A stretch of DNA of 23,211 bases, taken from the NCBI GenBank assembly GCA_964567045.1, contig CAZMLE010000058.1:1-23211 (forward strand), given 5' to 3'. The notes under the pieces were generated by a model. The model did not search any database, had not been told where the DNA came from, and worked only from the letters and a program-made list of their open reading frames with translations. The stretch's first letter is position 1. Every line of letters begins with the position of its first letter. Shown piece by piece: positions 23,082 to 23,211 of this stretch. Both the position numbers and the translations under genes were made by a program. The DNA is from JAFNGF01 sp964567045 (GTDB taxonomy: Bacteria; Planctomycetota; Phycisphaerae; Sedimentisphaerales; Anaerobacaceae).

Positions 23082-23211
23082 GTGAGTGAAGGGGATTTGA
23101 TGCATAGTGAGTTGACAAGGGCCGTTATCGGTGCGGCCATGGAAGTGCATTCAAATCTCGGGCCGGGTTTCTTAGAAAGTGTTTATGAAGCAGCTATGGC
23201 AATTGAATTCA
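23082..23211 (+). CDS. GxxExxY-family protein, 3' end outside the window
   Basis: The 43 visible residues begin MSEGDLMHSELTRAVIGAAM and continue EVHSNLGPGFLESVYEAAMA. This matches the start of the GxxExxY family (PF13366, a PD-(D/E)xK-like fold), whose name motif is read here as G-x-x-E-x-x-Y in GFLESVY. GTG 23082 is preceded by AAAGGA eight bases upstream; ATG 23100 is an alternative. The family is often found near repeats and mobile DNA, and its function is unclear. It follows the leuD end repeat and is probably not part of the leucine operon. Confidence 0.75.
   Translation, partial: MSEGDLMHSELTRAVIGAAMEVHSNLGPGFLESVYEAAMAIEF

Noticed and set aside
1..23211. tRNA, rRNA or riboswitch genes
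   Set aside because: No cloverleaf with CCA-type end, rRNA signature or known riboswitch core was seen on either strand by eye; a covariance-model scan would be decisive.

Overview
The window looks like a chromosomal segment of a planctomycete of the Phycisphaerae type. The main clue is a secreted protein (5188-6723) ending in the dockerin-like calcium-loop tail common in that group. The boundaries between genes are also crowded with short palindromic and tandem repeats of the kind seen in uncultured planctomycete genomes. The taxonomic call is an inference; no rRNA or marker gene is present.

Region 1 (1-14260, all + strand) is an exopolysaccharide/capsule locus. It holds the 3' part of an O-antigen ligase/polymerase, a methyltransferase pseudogene with two in-frame stops, four GT4 glycosyltransferases (two WbuB-like), an intact methyltransferase, an AlgD-like GDP-mannose 6-dehydrogenase, a DegT-family PLP aminotransferase, a PglC/WcaJ-type priming phosphoglycosyltransferase, a secreted N,N-dimethylformamidase-beta-like protein and a TIGR03790 protein. 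Together they could make uronic-acid and amino-sugar precursors, prime and extend a lipid-linked repeat unit, decorate it by methylation and polymerise it. A VanZ-like membrane protein (14269-15057, - strand) converges on this block.

Region 2 (about 15058-19080) is accessory DNA with repeats, a frameshifted AP2-domain remnant, and a two-gene operon overlapping by ATGA that is visibly more AT-rich than its surroundings. Its first gene encodes a winged-helix plus BpsA/DUF43-like Rossmann protein with a DPPW motif. Its second encodes an HD-domain dGTPase-like dNTP triphosphohydrolase. This pair is the best candidate for an undescribed, possibly anti-phage, system. A degraded HepT-like toxin fragment lies further left, at 12055-12172.

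Region 3 (19100-23046) is a leucine biosynthesis operon: leuA, leuC, a small two-helix membrane protein, then leuD. It is preceded by a candidate sigma70-type promoter and a 27-codon leader ORF with consecutive Leu codons running into a perfect hairpin, which suggests attenuation. leuC carries a 90-bp palindromic element inserted in frame (30 codons). A GxxExxY-family gene starts at 23082 and runs off the window.

A theme across the window is that repeats shape coding sequence. Several genes end, and one contains an insertion, within dispersed repeat elements.
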